Below the pieces are notes generated by a model. The model was not told the DNA's origin and did not search any database. It worked only from the letters and a program-made list of their open reading frames with translations. From Boswellia sacra (lineage: Eukaryota; Streptophyta; Magnoliopsida; Sapindales; Burseraceae): a DNA stretch of 64,000 bases. Position numbers and translations under genes: made by a program. Below, piece after piece: positions 11,302-22,419 of the stretch (position 1 is the stretch's first letter; the number at the start of each line of letters is the position of its first letter). The DNA lies in NCBI GenBank assembly GCA_013180625.2, contig SNVD02013033.1, positions 1 to 64,000 on the forward strand, given 5' to 3'.

Positions 11302-12416
11302 TTACTTTCACTAGCTTGAACTCATAATCGCATCTCGCAGGAATGATAGATATTAACTTGTGCTACAATAGTTTTTCTTTTTTTTTAAGTGTGCAGTTTT
11401 TGAGATTGGACGATGGCATTTCAAGTGCTATTTTTTTAACTTTCCTTTGCTGTTGCTGGAGTTGTTTGGTGATAGTGTTATACTATTTGGATTTTTCTTC
11501 TTAATTTTCACTGAAGCTTTCGTTGCTTGCATTGGAGACAGTTCGACATAGATATTGTGTTTGAACTGCATAATCATGCTCGTGCATTCTCTTGGTTGTT
11601 CATGTACTACATAATTATAAGCTACTGCTGATGCATTTTACTGTTGTTAACTTGCTGCATAATTAGGCTGCAACAGTATGGATGTTGTCTATGCACGTAT
11701 TGCACAATTATGTTGCTATTCTTTGCAGAATTTGGAAGCTGCAGTGTGCTTCTTTACCTATTGAGTTTTTTCGCGGGCAGCTGTTTTTATATGATTTTTC
11801 CACTGTCGCATAATGTGATTGTAGCTCGTTTAAGCTTCGGTTGCTGCACTTTATTATTGCTTTCACTAGCTTGAATTCATAATCGCATCTGGCAGGAATG
11901 ATATTAACTTAGGTTGCAACAGTTTTTTTTTTAAATTTATTTTAACTGTGCAGTTTTAGAGCTTTGGATGGTGGCATTTCAATTGCTATTTTTTTTATTT
12001 TCCTTTGCTGTTGCTGGAGTCGTTTGGTGATAGTGTTATAGTATTTAGGCTTCGATTTTTAATTTTCAATCTTGTAGGCTTTCGTTGCTTGCATTGGAAA
12101 CGATTCGATTTAGATATCGTATATGAACTGCATAATCATGCTCGTGCATTCTCTTTGTTGCTCATGTACTGCATAATAATAAGCTACTGCTGATGTATTT
12201 TAATGTTGTTAACTTGCCACATAGTTAGGCTGCGATAGTGTGGGTGTTGTGTATACACGTACTGCATAATTATGCTGCTGTTGTTTGCGGGATTGGTAGC
12301 TACGGTGTGCTTCTTTACCTATTGAGTTTTTTCGCGAGCAGCTGCTACTATATCATTCTTCCATTGTCGCAGCATCTGATTGTAGCCATTTTAAGCTTCG
12401 GTTGCTGCACTTTCAA
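11302..12416 (+). repeat. Tandem duplication, two copies of about 555 bp
   Basis: TTACTTTCACTAGCTTGAA at 11302 recurs as TTGCTTTCACTAGCTTGAA at 11857. The copies then align for more than 500 bp, for example through CATAATCATGCTCGTGCATTCTCT and TTTACCTATTGAGTTTTTTCGCG. They differ at roughly one base in ten, so the duplication is old. It lies between ORF1 and the transposase of the Harbinger element. I see no conserved reading frame in it. Confidence 0.88.
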
Positions 12417-12621
12417 GGGTTAACCTACAAGTTGAATTTCGTGTTTGCATGTGTTGCTTCAGCTGCTATAGTTTTAGAAATTGTGTGCTGCCTGCTTGTC
12501 AATGTGGTTTTTGGCGTTTAGACTTTAATCTACTGGAGTTAACGCTTCAAATTTGGGTGCAGTACGAATTGCAGTGCCTTTAGGCTTTTACATGGTTCAA
12601 TAATATTTGTAGTACAATGTA

Positions 12622-12880
12622 ATATTATAATATAACAATAATAAAAAATAATGAAAATAATGATAATAACAGTAATAATAATAATAATTTAATACTAATA
12701 ATAATAACAATAGTAATACAAATAATTTTTATAAAAATAATAATAACAACAACGTCAATAGTAATAATAACCTATAATTACTAGGATTATTGATATTTCT
12801 AATACTAACAACAATGACCTAAAATTTCTATATCTCAATTATAATGTCTAATAATAATAACATAAATAATAATAATATCC
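12622..12880. repeat. AAT-type low-complexity tract
   Basis: About 260 bp made almost only of AATAAT and ATAACA trinucleotide-like runs. It directly precedes the first transposase exon. Confidence 0.85.
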
Positions 12881-12959
12881 TGCTAATTATATATGTCATG
12901 TTGGATAACTGAAAATATGGACTATGGAGACATTTATGGGAATTATGATAGCGCAATGG

Positions 12960-14387
12960 AAATGAAGCCAGGAAGAATCTTTGATGAAACAGACGGTTCA
13001 TCCGATAGCTTTGATGAAATTGATGAGCTATGTTTTGAAGTTGCATTAGTGTAAATGGCAACGCAACAATGACCAGGGATTCAAAGGAACCCGTGCAAAA
13101 ATCGGTCCTACACCAGAATTGATTGGATACATGACACGTTGAACGAGAATGATGATGCAATGTATTCTATGTTTCGCATGATGAGATATGTATTCATTCA
13201 GTTAGTTGACACTCTTGTTACCGGAGGCTATGTTAGGCAATCTGATGGAGCAAATGTGTGTGTTATGGAGGCCGTAGGTATACTCCTTGCAATTGTGGCA
13301 CATAGTAAACAGATGCGGGTTTTTCGGCAGTGATTTATATGGTCACTAGAGACAATTCAACCAAGAAATCTACATGTCACCACCCCCACCACCGAAAATA
13401 GAAAATGATATACGATTCTTCCCATGGTTTCGGGTACGCTTTATTTGTATACATGTGTTATATACCAAGTTGACGTGCATATCATATTAATGGACAATGT
13501 ATGAAATGTGTAGATTGTGCTTTAACATGGCCTTGTAATGTAATTGCCTTGACGTAACATATTATATTCAATCAGAGATGTGTAGGGGCACTAGATGGCA
13601 CACATGTTGCATTAGTCGCACCAGTTGAGAGGCAAATGGCATATCCAGGCCGACATTCCACAGTGACACAAAATATAATATGTGTATGTTCTTTTGATAT
13701 GTATTTCACATTTGTGTACACTGGATGGGAGGGTAGTGCTAATGACTCAAGGATTCTGTTAGACGCACTCACTAACCCAAGAAGTACTTTCCCAGTTCCT
13801 CCTCAAGGTACACTTTGAATGTCCTTAACAATAAATGTCTATATTATGAAACCACAAAACTGTGGTAGCATATGGTAAAATCATCCTAACAATATCAATT
13901 TATAATTTTTTATGGCATTATTATGTTGAAGACTCAGGGTACGCAAATATGCCTGGCTTTCTTGCCCCATATCGAGGTCATAGATATCATAGGTGGGGGG
14001 GATTTCGGTGGAGGCAATCACCAGCCTAGAAGTTATGAAGAATTGTTCAACAAAAGACATTCGTCTTTTCGTAATGTCGTTGAACGATGCTTTGGTGTGT
14101 TGAAGAAAAGGTTCACTATTTTGAAGACAATGCCTAATTTCAAGATATAAAAACAAAGTCCAATCCCTATTGCTTGTTGTACATTGCATAATTTCATTCG
14201 TATGCATGATGCAAATGATAGGTTAATAATAGAGTATAACGTTGACCACCGTGACATTGAAGAAGAGGAGCATAGAGAAAGGCCTTCTTATCGTTTAGAT
14301 TTGTCGCAAGAAACCCTTAGTGCATGGGGTAGGTTTAGGGAAAACACGGCAAAGGCAATGCGGGATGCATATCAACGTGATGTGTAG
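12960..14387 (+). pseudogene. PIF/Harbinger transposase (DDE_Tnp_4), broken
   Basis: The N-terminal part at about 13090-13333 reads YSMFRMMRYVFIQLVDTL, then MEAVGILLAIVAHS, typical of the helix-turn-helix lead of PIF transposases, and ends in a stop. A second part (PKIENDIRFFPWFR) leads to a GT donor at about 13433. The exon from 13576 holds GALDGTHV (first catalytic Asp), GWEGSANDSR and FPVP. After another intron, EDSGYANMPGFLAPYRG carries the second Asp. A run of seven G at 13996-14002 shifts the frame. NKRHSSFRNVVERCFGVLKK carries the catalytic Glu, and a TAA at 14148-14150 precedes ACCTLHNFIR. All three acidic positions survive, but at least three lesions prevent expression. Confidence 0.85.
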
Positions 14388-15081
14388 AACAAGCTCACTC
14401 GTGTAGCAGTAGGAGTTGTAGGGCAAGTGAAAAGGAATTGCATCCACTCTTTGCATATTTTTGTTAAATTATTGTTTGTACCATACACGAAATGTATGCA
14501 ATTACTTTAAATTAATTGCGATTTTTCACCAACTATTGGCAATCTGTGCTTGAGTGTGCAGATATTGTCAATTATACATGTTACAATAATTATGATGTAC
14601 TTAGCATGTGTGATTGGCATGAGGAAAGTGCTATGATTTGAATTATTGGAAAAATGAAATTTTTTAGGCAGAAAATACCATTGAATGGTTAGGCCAAGCT
14701 GTCATGCCAAAATTATTATAAAATTATTGTGCTTTTACAACTGCAGGCAATCGGTTTGCATGGATGAAAAGGTGTAAAAGTTGGTTTTTCCTACTGACAA
14801 AGGGCAAGTATAGTCATTTACAATTCAAATTAATTATACTATTGTTTAGAAAACATAATCATTATCTTCAATGAATAAAAATAATAGTTGATAGTCCAAT
14901 ACAAAACATATATCTATTTTTAACAGCATAATCATAATCGTACATTAAAAAAATATATATTATTTTCATAATTCAATACCAAATACATATCTTTTTTAAA
15001 AAATGTAATAATTATATTTTCAGAAACATACAAAACCAATATTTACAAAATTAAACTAAAAAAACACAAACAAACACAACC

Positions 15082-15646
15082 TATGTATTTCAAACTTTTC
15101 ATGTCTAATACTTCAAATGATGTATGCTAAAATACCTTTTCAATTTTATTACTTTAATTGAGAATGAGGTATTCTAAAATAAACTTTTTTTTTGGGATAA
15201 TGACTATTACCTAAATCTATTTGAATCTAAAACCAACCATTATCATTTATATATTTTGATGTATCTATCATTAAATTAAGACTTGTTTGTTGTAGCTCAA
15301 CTAATCTATTGGTGGTATCATTTATATATTTTGATGTATATGTCATTGAATTGAGACATGTTTGTTTTAGCTAATCTAGTTTTCAAAAGAGCTTCTCTTT
15401 TAATTATTATTTTAGTCACTCTGTTGTCATTCAAAGAAAAGTTTATAAATGATGATTAAATAAGCTCTGAATGATTATGCCAATTTCCACTTCTAAGAGT
15501 AAACAGAAAAAAAATAATCACCTAAAAAGAATCAATAGATGATTAAATATTAATTCTTTATTTTCAATACAAAATAATCTTGTATTATAAGTTCCATCTT
15601 GAGGTTAAATTTAGAGGTGAGAATCGGCCTATTAATATTGGGTTTG
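15082..15646. other. AT-rich DNA with a short 75-bp tandem duplication
   Basis: TATCATTTATATATTTTGATGTAT occurs at 15241 and again at 15316, in units of about 75 bp differing at several bases. The first copy of the recurring GAGGTATTCTAAAATA motif lies at about 15166. No gene seen. Confidence 0.6.
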
Positions 15647-15799
15647 GCTATGGTACATCTGATATATCGTTGTATTAAAAAAATTGTATAAAAGTTGTAA
15701 ATTAATATATAAAAATTGTAAATGAATATATAACTTTTATATACTCATTTACAACTTTTATACACTCATTTATAACTTTTGTATTCGATGTACCGTAGC
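15647..15799. repeat. Foldback MITE-like element
   Basis: The left arm GCTATGGTACATC (15647-15659) is the inverted complement, with one mismatch, of the right arm GATGTACCGTAGC (15787-15799). The interior is also self-complementary (AAAAGTTGTAAAT against ATTTACAACTTTT), so the whole 153 bp can fold into one hairpin. It is non-coding and too short to assign to a superfamily. Confidence 0.7.
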
Positions 15800-16474
15800 A
15801 TAATACTATTAGCATTATGGCTAGTTAGCTTTAGCCATAATAAAAATAGCTGATTAACATATATCTGATGATAAAAAGAAAGAAAAAAAAACAATTTCAG
15901 TAATACATAAGAGCTCCTTAATTAGTTTTTTCTTAAAAACGTATAATATTCACATATAAGCAATTTAAATGTCAACTAAAGCAAGAACGATGCAATTGAA
16001 ACGAGAAAATCATCCTACATACTTCCAAGTAATTAACTTCAAGTAGAGAGCAGAAAAGGAATTTGCTTTGCTTGTTTCTAGTTAATTTCAGGTGAGCGAT
16101 TTTCAGATATCAAAAAGTGTTCAAAACCCTAGCATTGAGGCTATTGGAGCAGGATATCCAACAAAAGAAAATGAAACATTTGGGCTTGATCTGATTGCCT
16201 TCGACTTCCTGGTTTCATGTTTTTTAGCCCAGACCTCCGGGAGCTTTCTAATTTCCAAGACTAAGAGACAGAGGGAGATCTATAGCTCGTTGTCCTTACA
16301 AAAAAAAAAAATGTATGTTCTAAATTATATTTCATGCTTAAATTTGGGGTTAGAAATTGTTGATTGAAGACGATCTCTTCCATAATAGTACTAAATGAAT
16401 ATTAAAATATGAAATAATCTTTGGTGGGACATTTTTACAGTAAAAGAGATGTTCAATGATAAGTTGGTGCCAAC
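15800..16474. other. No supported gene
   Basis: One 91-codon frame (16092-16367) has no recognisable domain and runs through a poly-A tract. I see nothing else. Confidence 0.5.
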
Positions 16475-16615
16475 CCTTCTTGTTCCCTCGGCGGTTTAAA
16501 CCTTGTGTTTGGAACTTGAGGAGGCTGAGGGTTGAAAGGTTGGCAAGAGAGGGAAAGAAATATGAGATTGATCAAACATATAAAAAGCGATATTCTAAAA
16601 TACCTTTTTTGTATC
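16475..16615 (+). repeat. SINE-like module, copy 1
   Basis: CTCGGCGGTTTAAACCTTGTGTTT, a GGGTTGAAAGG stretch and a T-rich end after ATTCTAAAATACC match the modules near 17155 and 19275. The relation to tRNA-derived SINEs is inferred from the box-B-like segment in the 19.3-kb copy. Confidence 0.4.
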
Positions 16616-17149
16616 CCTCTATCCCAGTTAAGTAATTAGTTTCTACTGACAAATGCTGGATATTGATATTAGATAAAATTTGAAAAGATCTTGGATCTCT
16701 GGCCATTTACTTATTGTAAATATTAAAACTCTATAATATTTTTCATGAAAGAGATAATAAACTAAAATAAGATTTGAGATTCTTTAAATAAATTCTTTAA
16801 ATCAATAAAATGAATAACTCAATTACTTATTAATTTTTCTATCATCATTTCTTATAATAATAAAATAATAATAATACAATTTTCCTCTCATTAATGTGTA
16901 ATAATTAAAAGCAAAATGCTAGTCACGGCGCTACAATCCCATCTCATCCAATCCAAAGTAACTTATACAATACAGTGCCCAAACGTAACCTTAAAGTTGA
17001 AAATTGGTCATTTGAGTTGCGTTTAGCCTTTCTTAGTAGTCACATTCTAAAGGAACAGCAAAAGCTTTTCCATACTAAGTAATATGAAATAAATAATATG
17101 ATATTACAATCATGCACAAATGAGTTATTGTATGCGAAGCTATTGCCAA

Positions 17150-17295
17150 ACTTCCTTGCATCCTCGGTGCTTTAGACCTTGTGTTTAAATGATGAGGGCA
17201 AGGTTACAAGTCTTGGCAGACCCAGAAACAAATCTCAATCTCCATATTAACCAAATTGATCAATTGAAGTATTCTAAGATTCTTTTTTAATTTTT
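17150..17295 (+). repeat. SINE-like module, copy 2
   Basis: CTCGGTGCTTTAGACCTTGTG, then GGTTACAAGTCTTGG, ending at TATTCTAAGATTC and a T run. Same family as 16475 and 19260. Confidence 0.4.
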
Positions 17296-17306
17296 TATTT
17301 ATAATG

Positions 17307-17395
17307 TGAGTGGTTATTGCACCATATCACCTGTCTTGGGTTTATAATATGAGTGCTTATCGCACCATATCACCTGTCTTTAGGTTTTCACATCA
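17307..17395 (+). repeat. Local 43-bp duplication
   Basis: TTATTGCACCATATCACCTGTCTT and TTATCGCACCATATCACCTGTCTT lie about 38-43 bp apart, joined by GGGTTTATAATATGAGTGC. A third, looser copy is at 17468. The same sentence reappears in each unit of the array that follows. Confidence 0.7.
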
Positions 17396-19259
17396 AAGAG
17401 ACAATATTAGAAGTCGAAATTATACAAGTTTTATTGACCAGAACCACTATTTGAGCGACGGCTGTGAGTGCTTATTGCACCATATTACCTGTCTCAAGTT
17501 TGAAGTGTGGCATTCACACTGACTACCGAGTGTTTAGTTTCTTACTTAAATGAGGTATTCCAAAATACCTTCTTTTTTTTTTTTTGTTTCTATTTCCACC
17601 AAAACTAGTTTAGATAGTTCCAATTCATCATGTAATATTGTATTGGTAAAAAAGTTGCTTTTTTTTTGTGCAAATTATGAAAAAATGACCAATTCATGGT
17701 TCTAAAAGATTTAGACATTATGATCACAAATAGATAATTTGACAGCTTGACGCATTTAATTAATTGTGCTTAACTGCTGGTTTGTGGTTTTGAAATCTTT
17801 TTTTTTTTTTTGGAGACAATGGTATTTTTCAAAAACTCCCTGATTTGAGTCATTTTCATAAGTAGTACCCCATTTTCTTTTCTTAATTAACTACATCCTA
17901 AAGATTATTTTCATTTTAATTTTTGATTAGGTTGCAATTAAAAAGATAAATTTTGAATGAAGCGTTGAGAAAAGAAGTAATTTTAGGATTAAAAGGGATT
18001 TATAAATCAATTTCAATGCAAAAAGATCTCATGTTATAAGTTATAGTTCATACTTATACTTTTCTTACATCTCTTAGACTCGGTATATCGCTACTCTCAT
18101 GATGTACAATGGTTTCAATAACATATAATTATTACACATTAGTTTTTATTAAATTTTGTTCTTATTACCGACATTTTTATTGAAATTAGTTAATTTGATA
18201 TTTAAAAATGATTAATAAATGTACTGGAAATGAAGGTTGAAAAAGATGAAGCACTAATTGTTATTACTTAAAAAATAAGAGCTTTCAGGTAGTATCTTGA
18301 CTGAACAAATACAACGCAATTGAGGTTGTACCATAAAGCCCGATTGCTGCCCACTTGACTGATAAACTTGCACCAAAAAAAGGGCCATCTGCCATCACAA
18401 CGATGGCTCTTATTTTTCCCGTCCAAGAATTTGATTTATCAATAAATATTCATGTACCGAAGAGTGACATTTGATAAAAATTAAAAAATGTGCAGTTACA
18501 GATTACCAAAGCCCCTATTTAACCTGATGGTGTTGGGTGCTTATTGCATGATGAGGTGTTCATAAATTACGTTTTTTCTTTTGAGAAATTTTCTCATTGA
18601 AATTATATTTCTAATCTAGAAATAGTTTTTATCACGTTCTAGGAGATTTTCGTTGCCACTATGTGACCTGGTAGCGTGAGTGCTTTTCTAGAATACCTCC
18701 TTTTTGTTCCTAATTTTTTTCATTTAAACTAATGAAAACTATTTAGGTTTTCCAAAATAATTCAAGTTACATATCAATTGTGCCCGAAGATTAATTTCAT
18801 TTTAATTTTTAATTAGGTTGTAAATAAAAGCGTAAAAATTGTAAAAAAAAAAAAAAAACATTTCCAGTTTTAACTTAACATAAAAAAGTGAGTGCCCTTT
18901 TAATTATGTCAATAAATCTACTTATATAAATTTTATTAATAAAATTTTACTCACAAAAAAATAGAAATCTTTTAAAATAACATTGTAAAAACAAATTTTT
19001 AAGTTATCATAACAAAATATAACGGCCTTTATACCTCTAAGAGAGAAAGGGGCTGATTGTAGTTTGAAGTCTGAATTTAATTTATTTTTAGACTTCAGAT
19101 ATTTTCATTATTAAAATGTTGAGAAACAATTAATTAAAGTTTGGTTATCCTTTTTAACTTATCTAATGCTAAAGGTACGTCAAAATATTTTCCATGCTAA
19201 TATTAAATGAATAATATATTATTAAAATAATAAAAGTTAAAAGATCTGTTATAGGAGCA

Positions 19260-19400
19260 GTTGATGTCAAGGCTTGTTGCCCCCGGTGGTTTAGACATTA
19301 TGCTTAAATCTTAAGGGCACGAGTTCAAGCCTTGACAGGCCGTTCAAAGATTGATGGAAATGATTCAGCGTTTAAAAAATGAGGTATTCTAAAATATCTT
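19260..19400 (+). repeat. SINE-like module, copy 3, with box-B-like sequence
   Basis: GGTGGTTTAGACATTATGC followed about 30 bp later by CGAGTTCAAGCC, which fits the pol III box B consensus found in tRNA-derived SINEs. It ends at GAGGTATTCTAAAATA and a T-rich tail. Box A is weak. Confidence 0.42.
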
Positions 19401-20618
19401 CTTTTTATTTTTAAAATTTAAATTTAGATTTAGAAGTTGGCTTATGAGGCAACCCAACCACTGCCATCACAACAACGGCCTTTATCTTTCACATCTAAGA
19501 ATTTAATTTATTCAATGAGTTTTCAGGCACTGAAAAGTGACGATGTCCGTTAAAAGACAAAAATATACAAGTCTTGCTTACCATTACCATTTCTTGACCT
19601 GGTGGTGTGAGTGCTTATTCTACCATATTACCTGCTCATTGCTCGCAGGTTCTAAGGCTGGTACATATCACTCACTACCCTGAGTTTGGTACATGCCTAC
19701 CCAAACGGAGGTATTCTAAAATACCTCTTTTTGTCTCTATTTTCATTAATTTAAAATACTTTACGTATTTCAAAAAATTAATTAGACTACATGTAGTAAA
19801 TCAAGCTATACATATCATATTGTAAAAGCCAAGAAGAAATACTTTTAAGAGTTGACTCATGTCTTATCACAAGGATAAGAACTAAGAAGTTGTTTTCTTT
19901 TCTTTTTTATGTAGTGTATAATTTAACTACTTTGGATTAATGTTTTCATTTTGACTTTGAATTAGGTTAAATTAAAAGGTTATTTTTTTCTTAAAAAAAT
20001 AATATAAAATAAATAATTTATAATTAGATAAAACAAGGGATAATTGCATTTTCTCCCCTAAGTTTAAGTGAAAACTATTTTCTCCGGTAACTTTAGAAAG
20101 TGCAGATTACCCTAATTTTTTAATTCTGACAGTTAAATTATACGAAAAAGATAAAATCGAAAACAAAGTCACGTAGATAAAAATAACCCTTAAAAGAATA
20201 AGCTGGAGACAGTAATAATAATGTAAATAAGCAGTAATATTTAAAAAACTAATTTCAGCATCATCATCATCCTTTCTTCAGCATCTCCAACAAACATCCT
20301 CAGCAACAATTCTAACCATCTCAGCAATCAAATCCCAACAACAAAATCGCAGCAACACACCACCATCACAACATGCAACCCCAACCAAAAAATACAAAAT
20401 TAGAATGTAACAAAATCACAAATCAAAAATAAAAAAACTCCAACAAGAACAGAATCAAACCCAACAACCATCCCTAGCAATAATTCTAACCAGCCAGTAA
20501 CACACCACCATCACAAGATACAACCCCAACCCAAAAATACAAAAAATTAGAATGTAACAAAATCACAAATCAAAAAGAACAGAATCAACCCCAGCATGCA
20601 AAAGCAACAAGATCGTAC

Positions 20619-20745
20619 CTGGAGTCGGTGGGGACACTAAGGCATCGTCTTCCACATCAGCATCACCAGACTTGTCAATGTCAACGGTCTTGGCAACGAG
20701 GAGGACATGGTGGCGGTTTTTGAGGGTATCAGCGACGAGGAGGAG
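20619..20745 (-). other. Possible captured exon inside the MULE
   Basis: On the minus strand a frame reads LKNRHHVLLVAKTVDIDK, then SGDADVEDDALVSPPTP, and ends exactly at CCAG followed by GTACGATC, a good splice donor. The block is visibly richer in G+C than its surroundings and begins beside a (GA)n tract at 20752-20774. I do not recognise the parent gene. The alternative is a non-coding captured promoter or leader. Confidence 0.4.
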
Positions 20746-20751
20746 AGCAAG

Positions 20752-20774
20752 GAGAGAGAGAGAGAGAGAGAGAG
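20752..20774. repeat. (GA)n microsatellite
   Basis: Uninterrupted GA repeat inside the non-autonomous MULE. Confidence 0.9.
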
Positions 20775-21454
20775 GAAGGAGACGGTGCCAACGACGAGGA
20801 GGAGAGCGAGGGAAGAGAGATGAGGGAGGCGATGCAGAGCGAGAGGCTTTGAGGGAGAGAAGATTTATGTTTTTATTTTTATTAATTGGTTTACAAAAAG
20901 TTTTTTAGCCAGAAGCAAATCTTATATTCTCTCTTCTAATTTTCTGTTTAATCTAACGTCATAATTCATAAATAAAAAGGTACTTTATAATTTTCACAAT
21001 TATCAAGAGAATTTGATTTTTCGTTTAAACCCACGGGGTAAAATGAAATACCCCGTAAAACAATGAATAAATTTACTTATAAACACTCTATTAATAAAAG
21101 TTTTACTCACAAAAAAATAAAAACCGATATTTAATTAAAATAACAGTACTAAAAAATCCTGAGGTTATCCTAACAAATTCATGGCCTTTATTTTCCACCT
21201 TTAAGCATTTACTCAATGAAATTACCATATCGTAAAGTTGTCGAAGAGTAAATGATGTTAAGTGACAATATTCAAAGAAAAGTAAAAAGCAGAGGAGAAT
21301 GGGTTGCCAGCACCTCTAGTGGGCATGTTGACAAGTGCTTACGGCATTATATCACCAGCTGTCTCAAGTTTGAGCGCTAGCTGTTAGCAAGTAGCATGAT
21401 AGCATCACTCCTTACTTGAAATGAGGTATTCTAAAAAAACCGTTTTTTTTTCCT

Positions 21455-22129
21455 TTCTTTTCTTTTTTTTTTAATATTCATTTCTTTACACTAAAAAGGA
21501 GAATTCTAGTAAGAGATTGTATATGTGGAACAGTACTACCTTGGACTCATGCTCGCACCATTTCATTCATAGATCTTATCTTCTAGGCTTATGAAGTATA
21601 CAAAAGAGAATAGACCAATTTAAGATATAGGTGGATTTACATTATTTCTTACATAGATCTTACATTTTCTATGACATTCAAATACTAAAGGAAAAATTAT
21701 AAATATCATTGGTATGATGATGACTAGCAAATAAATTTGGATAGATCAAAACCTAAAAATAATTTTTAGACAAACTGATCTAAGACCAATTAAAATAAAA
21801 TTTGGAATAAATTAAAGATTTTATTTGATTTTAAGGATTTACGTAAAATTAGAATTTTCACTTTCTAAATTGGAAGGACAACAAATTGGAGTTATTTTTT
21901 TTAAATTAACGCTTTCCTATCCTACGGATTTTTTAATTTTTAATTCTAGTTTAGTTTGGATTAAGGATTTCTATTTCCTAATACAAATTTATTTCCTTAT
22001 TTAATTGAGTTGTTTTTTGCACAATAATATTATAAAAGCCTTTACTCTAAGTTAACCTATTAATTTGAGTAATATTATAAAGAAAAATCTTTGTATATTT
22101 ACGATACAAGAGCCTTACCCTGTTCTGTC
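21455..22129. other. AT-rich DNA, nothing recognised
   Basis: No gene, array or element end that I can support. Confidence 0.5.
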
Positions 22130-22419
22130 CTTTATATTCTCTAGTTGGTGCATAACCTTTTTGATCCTAGCTTAATCCATTTGTGCTTGAGAAATTTATT
22201 GGATATGGTTCATTTTTAGCTGGATTGTTAAAGTCCTCTTTCTAACAGTATCTTTGAGCATGTGAGCAAAGAGTTAAAAGGATTTTAATATTTAGACCTC
22301 TTGTTTTTAGATTTTTTTTGGTTTTCAATTTCTTAGTGATTATATGAATTGTATTCTTCATTGTTTCTCAACACGTATAGATTACTTGGCTCTTCGTTAA
22401 TGTTTTAATTCCAGATTAG

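Larger units (their letters stand above)
8998..15081 (+). mobile_element. Decayed PIF/Harbinger element
   Basis: Contains the two genes expected of a plant PIF/Harbinger (Pong-like) element in the same orientation: a Myb/SANT-like ORF1 and a DDE_Tnp_4 transposase, both disabled. The proposed termini are GGGTGTGTTCGTT at 8998 and the complement of the right end, GGTTGTGTTTGTT, at 15081. These resemble the usual GGGTGTGTTTGG-type Harbinger ends. The flanking triplets TAA and TAT only loosely fit a 3-bp TWA duplication, so the ends are tentative. The 5' 1.1 kb (9000-10100) shows no coding motif and may be promoter and leader. Confidence 0.5.
20037..21054. mobile_element. Non-autonomous MULE (Pack-MULE-like)
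   Basis: The left end begins GGGATAATTGCATTTTCTCC and the complement of the right end begins GGGGTATTTCATTTTACCCC. The two arms stay alignable for about 90 bp. The flanking 9-mers ATAAAACAA (20028-20036) and GTAAAACAA (21055-21063) match at 8 of 9, the duplication size of Mutator elements. The 1.0-kb interior has no transposase. It holds A/C-rich DNA and a less AT-rich, exon-like block at 20619-20750, suggesting capture of host sequence. Confidence 0.8.
17548..21445 (+). repeat. Diverged tandem array, three units, with a MULE inserted
   Basis: Each unit holds the same ordered landmarks: a T-rich start; a segment like ATTTTCATTTTAATTTTTGATTAGGTTG (near 17907, 18800 and 19945); AAATTTTACTCACAAAAAAATA (18940 and 21100); a GGCCTTTAT..CCA..AAGAATTT patch (18410, 19475 and 21183); GTGAGTGCTTATT..CCATAT (18535, 19608 and 21330); and the near-palindrome GAGGTATTCTAAAATACC (17548, 18693 inverted-like, 19708 and 21421). 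Spacings are about 1.15 kb, 1.0 kb, and 0.7 kb after removing the insertion at 20037-21054. Divergence is high and there is no coding frame. Confidence 0.6.

Noticed and set aside
16092..16367. 91-codon open frame with a possible acceptor just before it
   Set aside because: No recognisable family. It runs through a poly-A tract and lacks a supporting second exon.
20672..20908. Arg/Glu-rich 78-codon protein on the plus strand
   Set aside because: The frame is driven by a (GA)n tract and purine-rich DNA inside a non-autonomous MULE. It has no domain, and the opposite strand offers a better exon-like reading.
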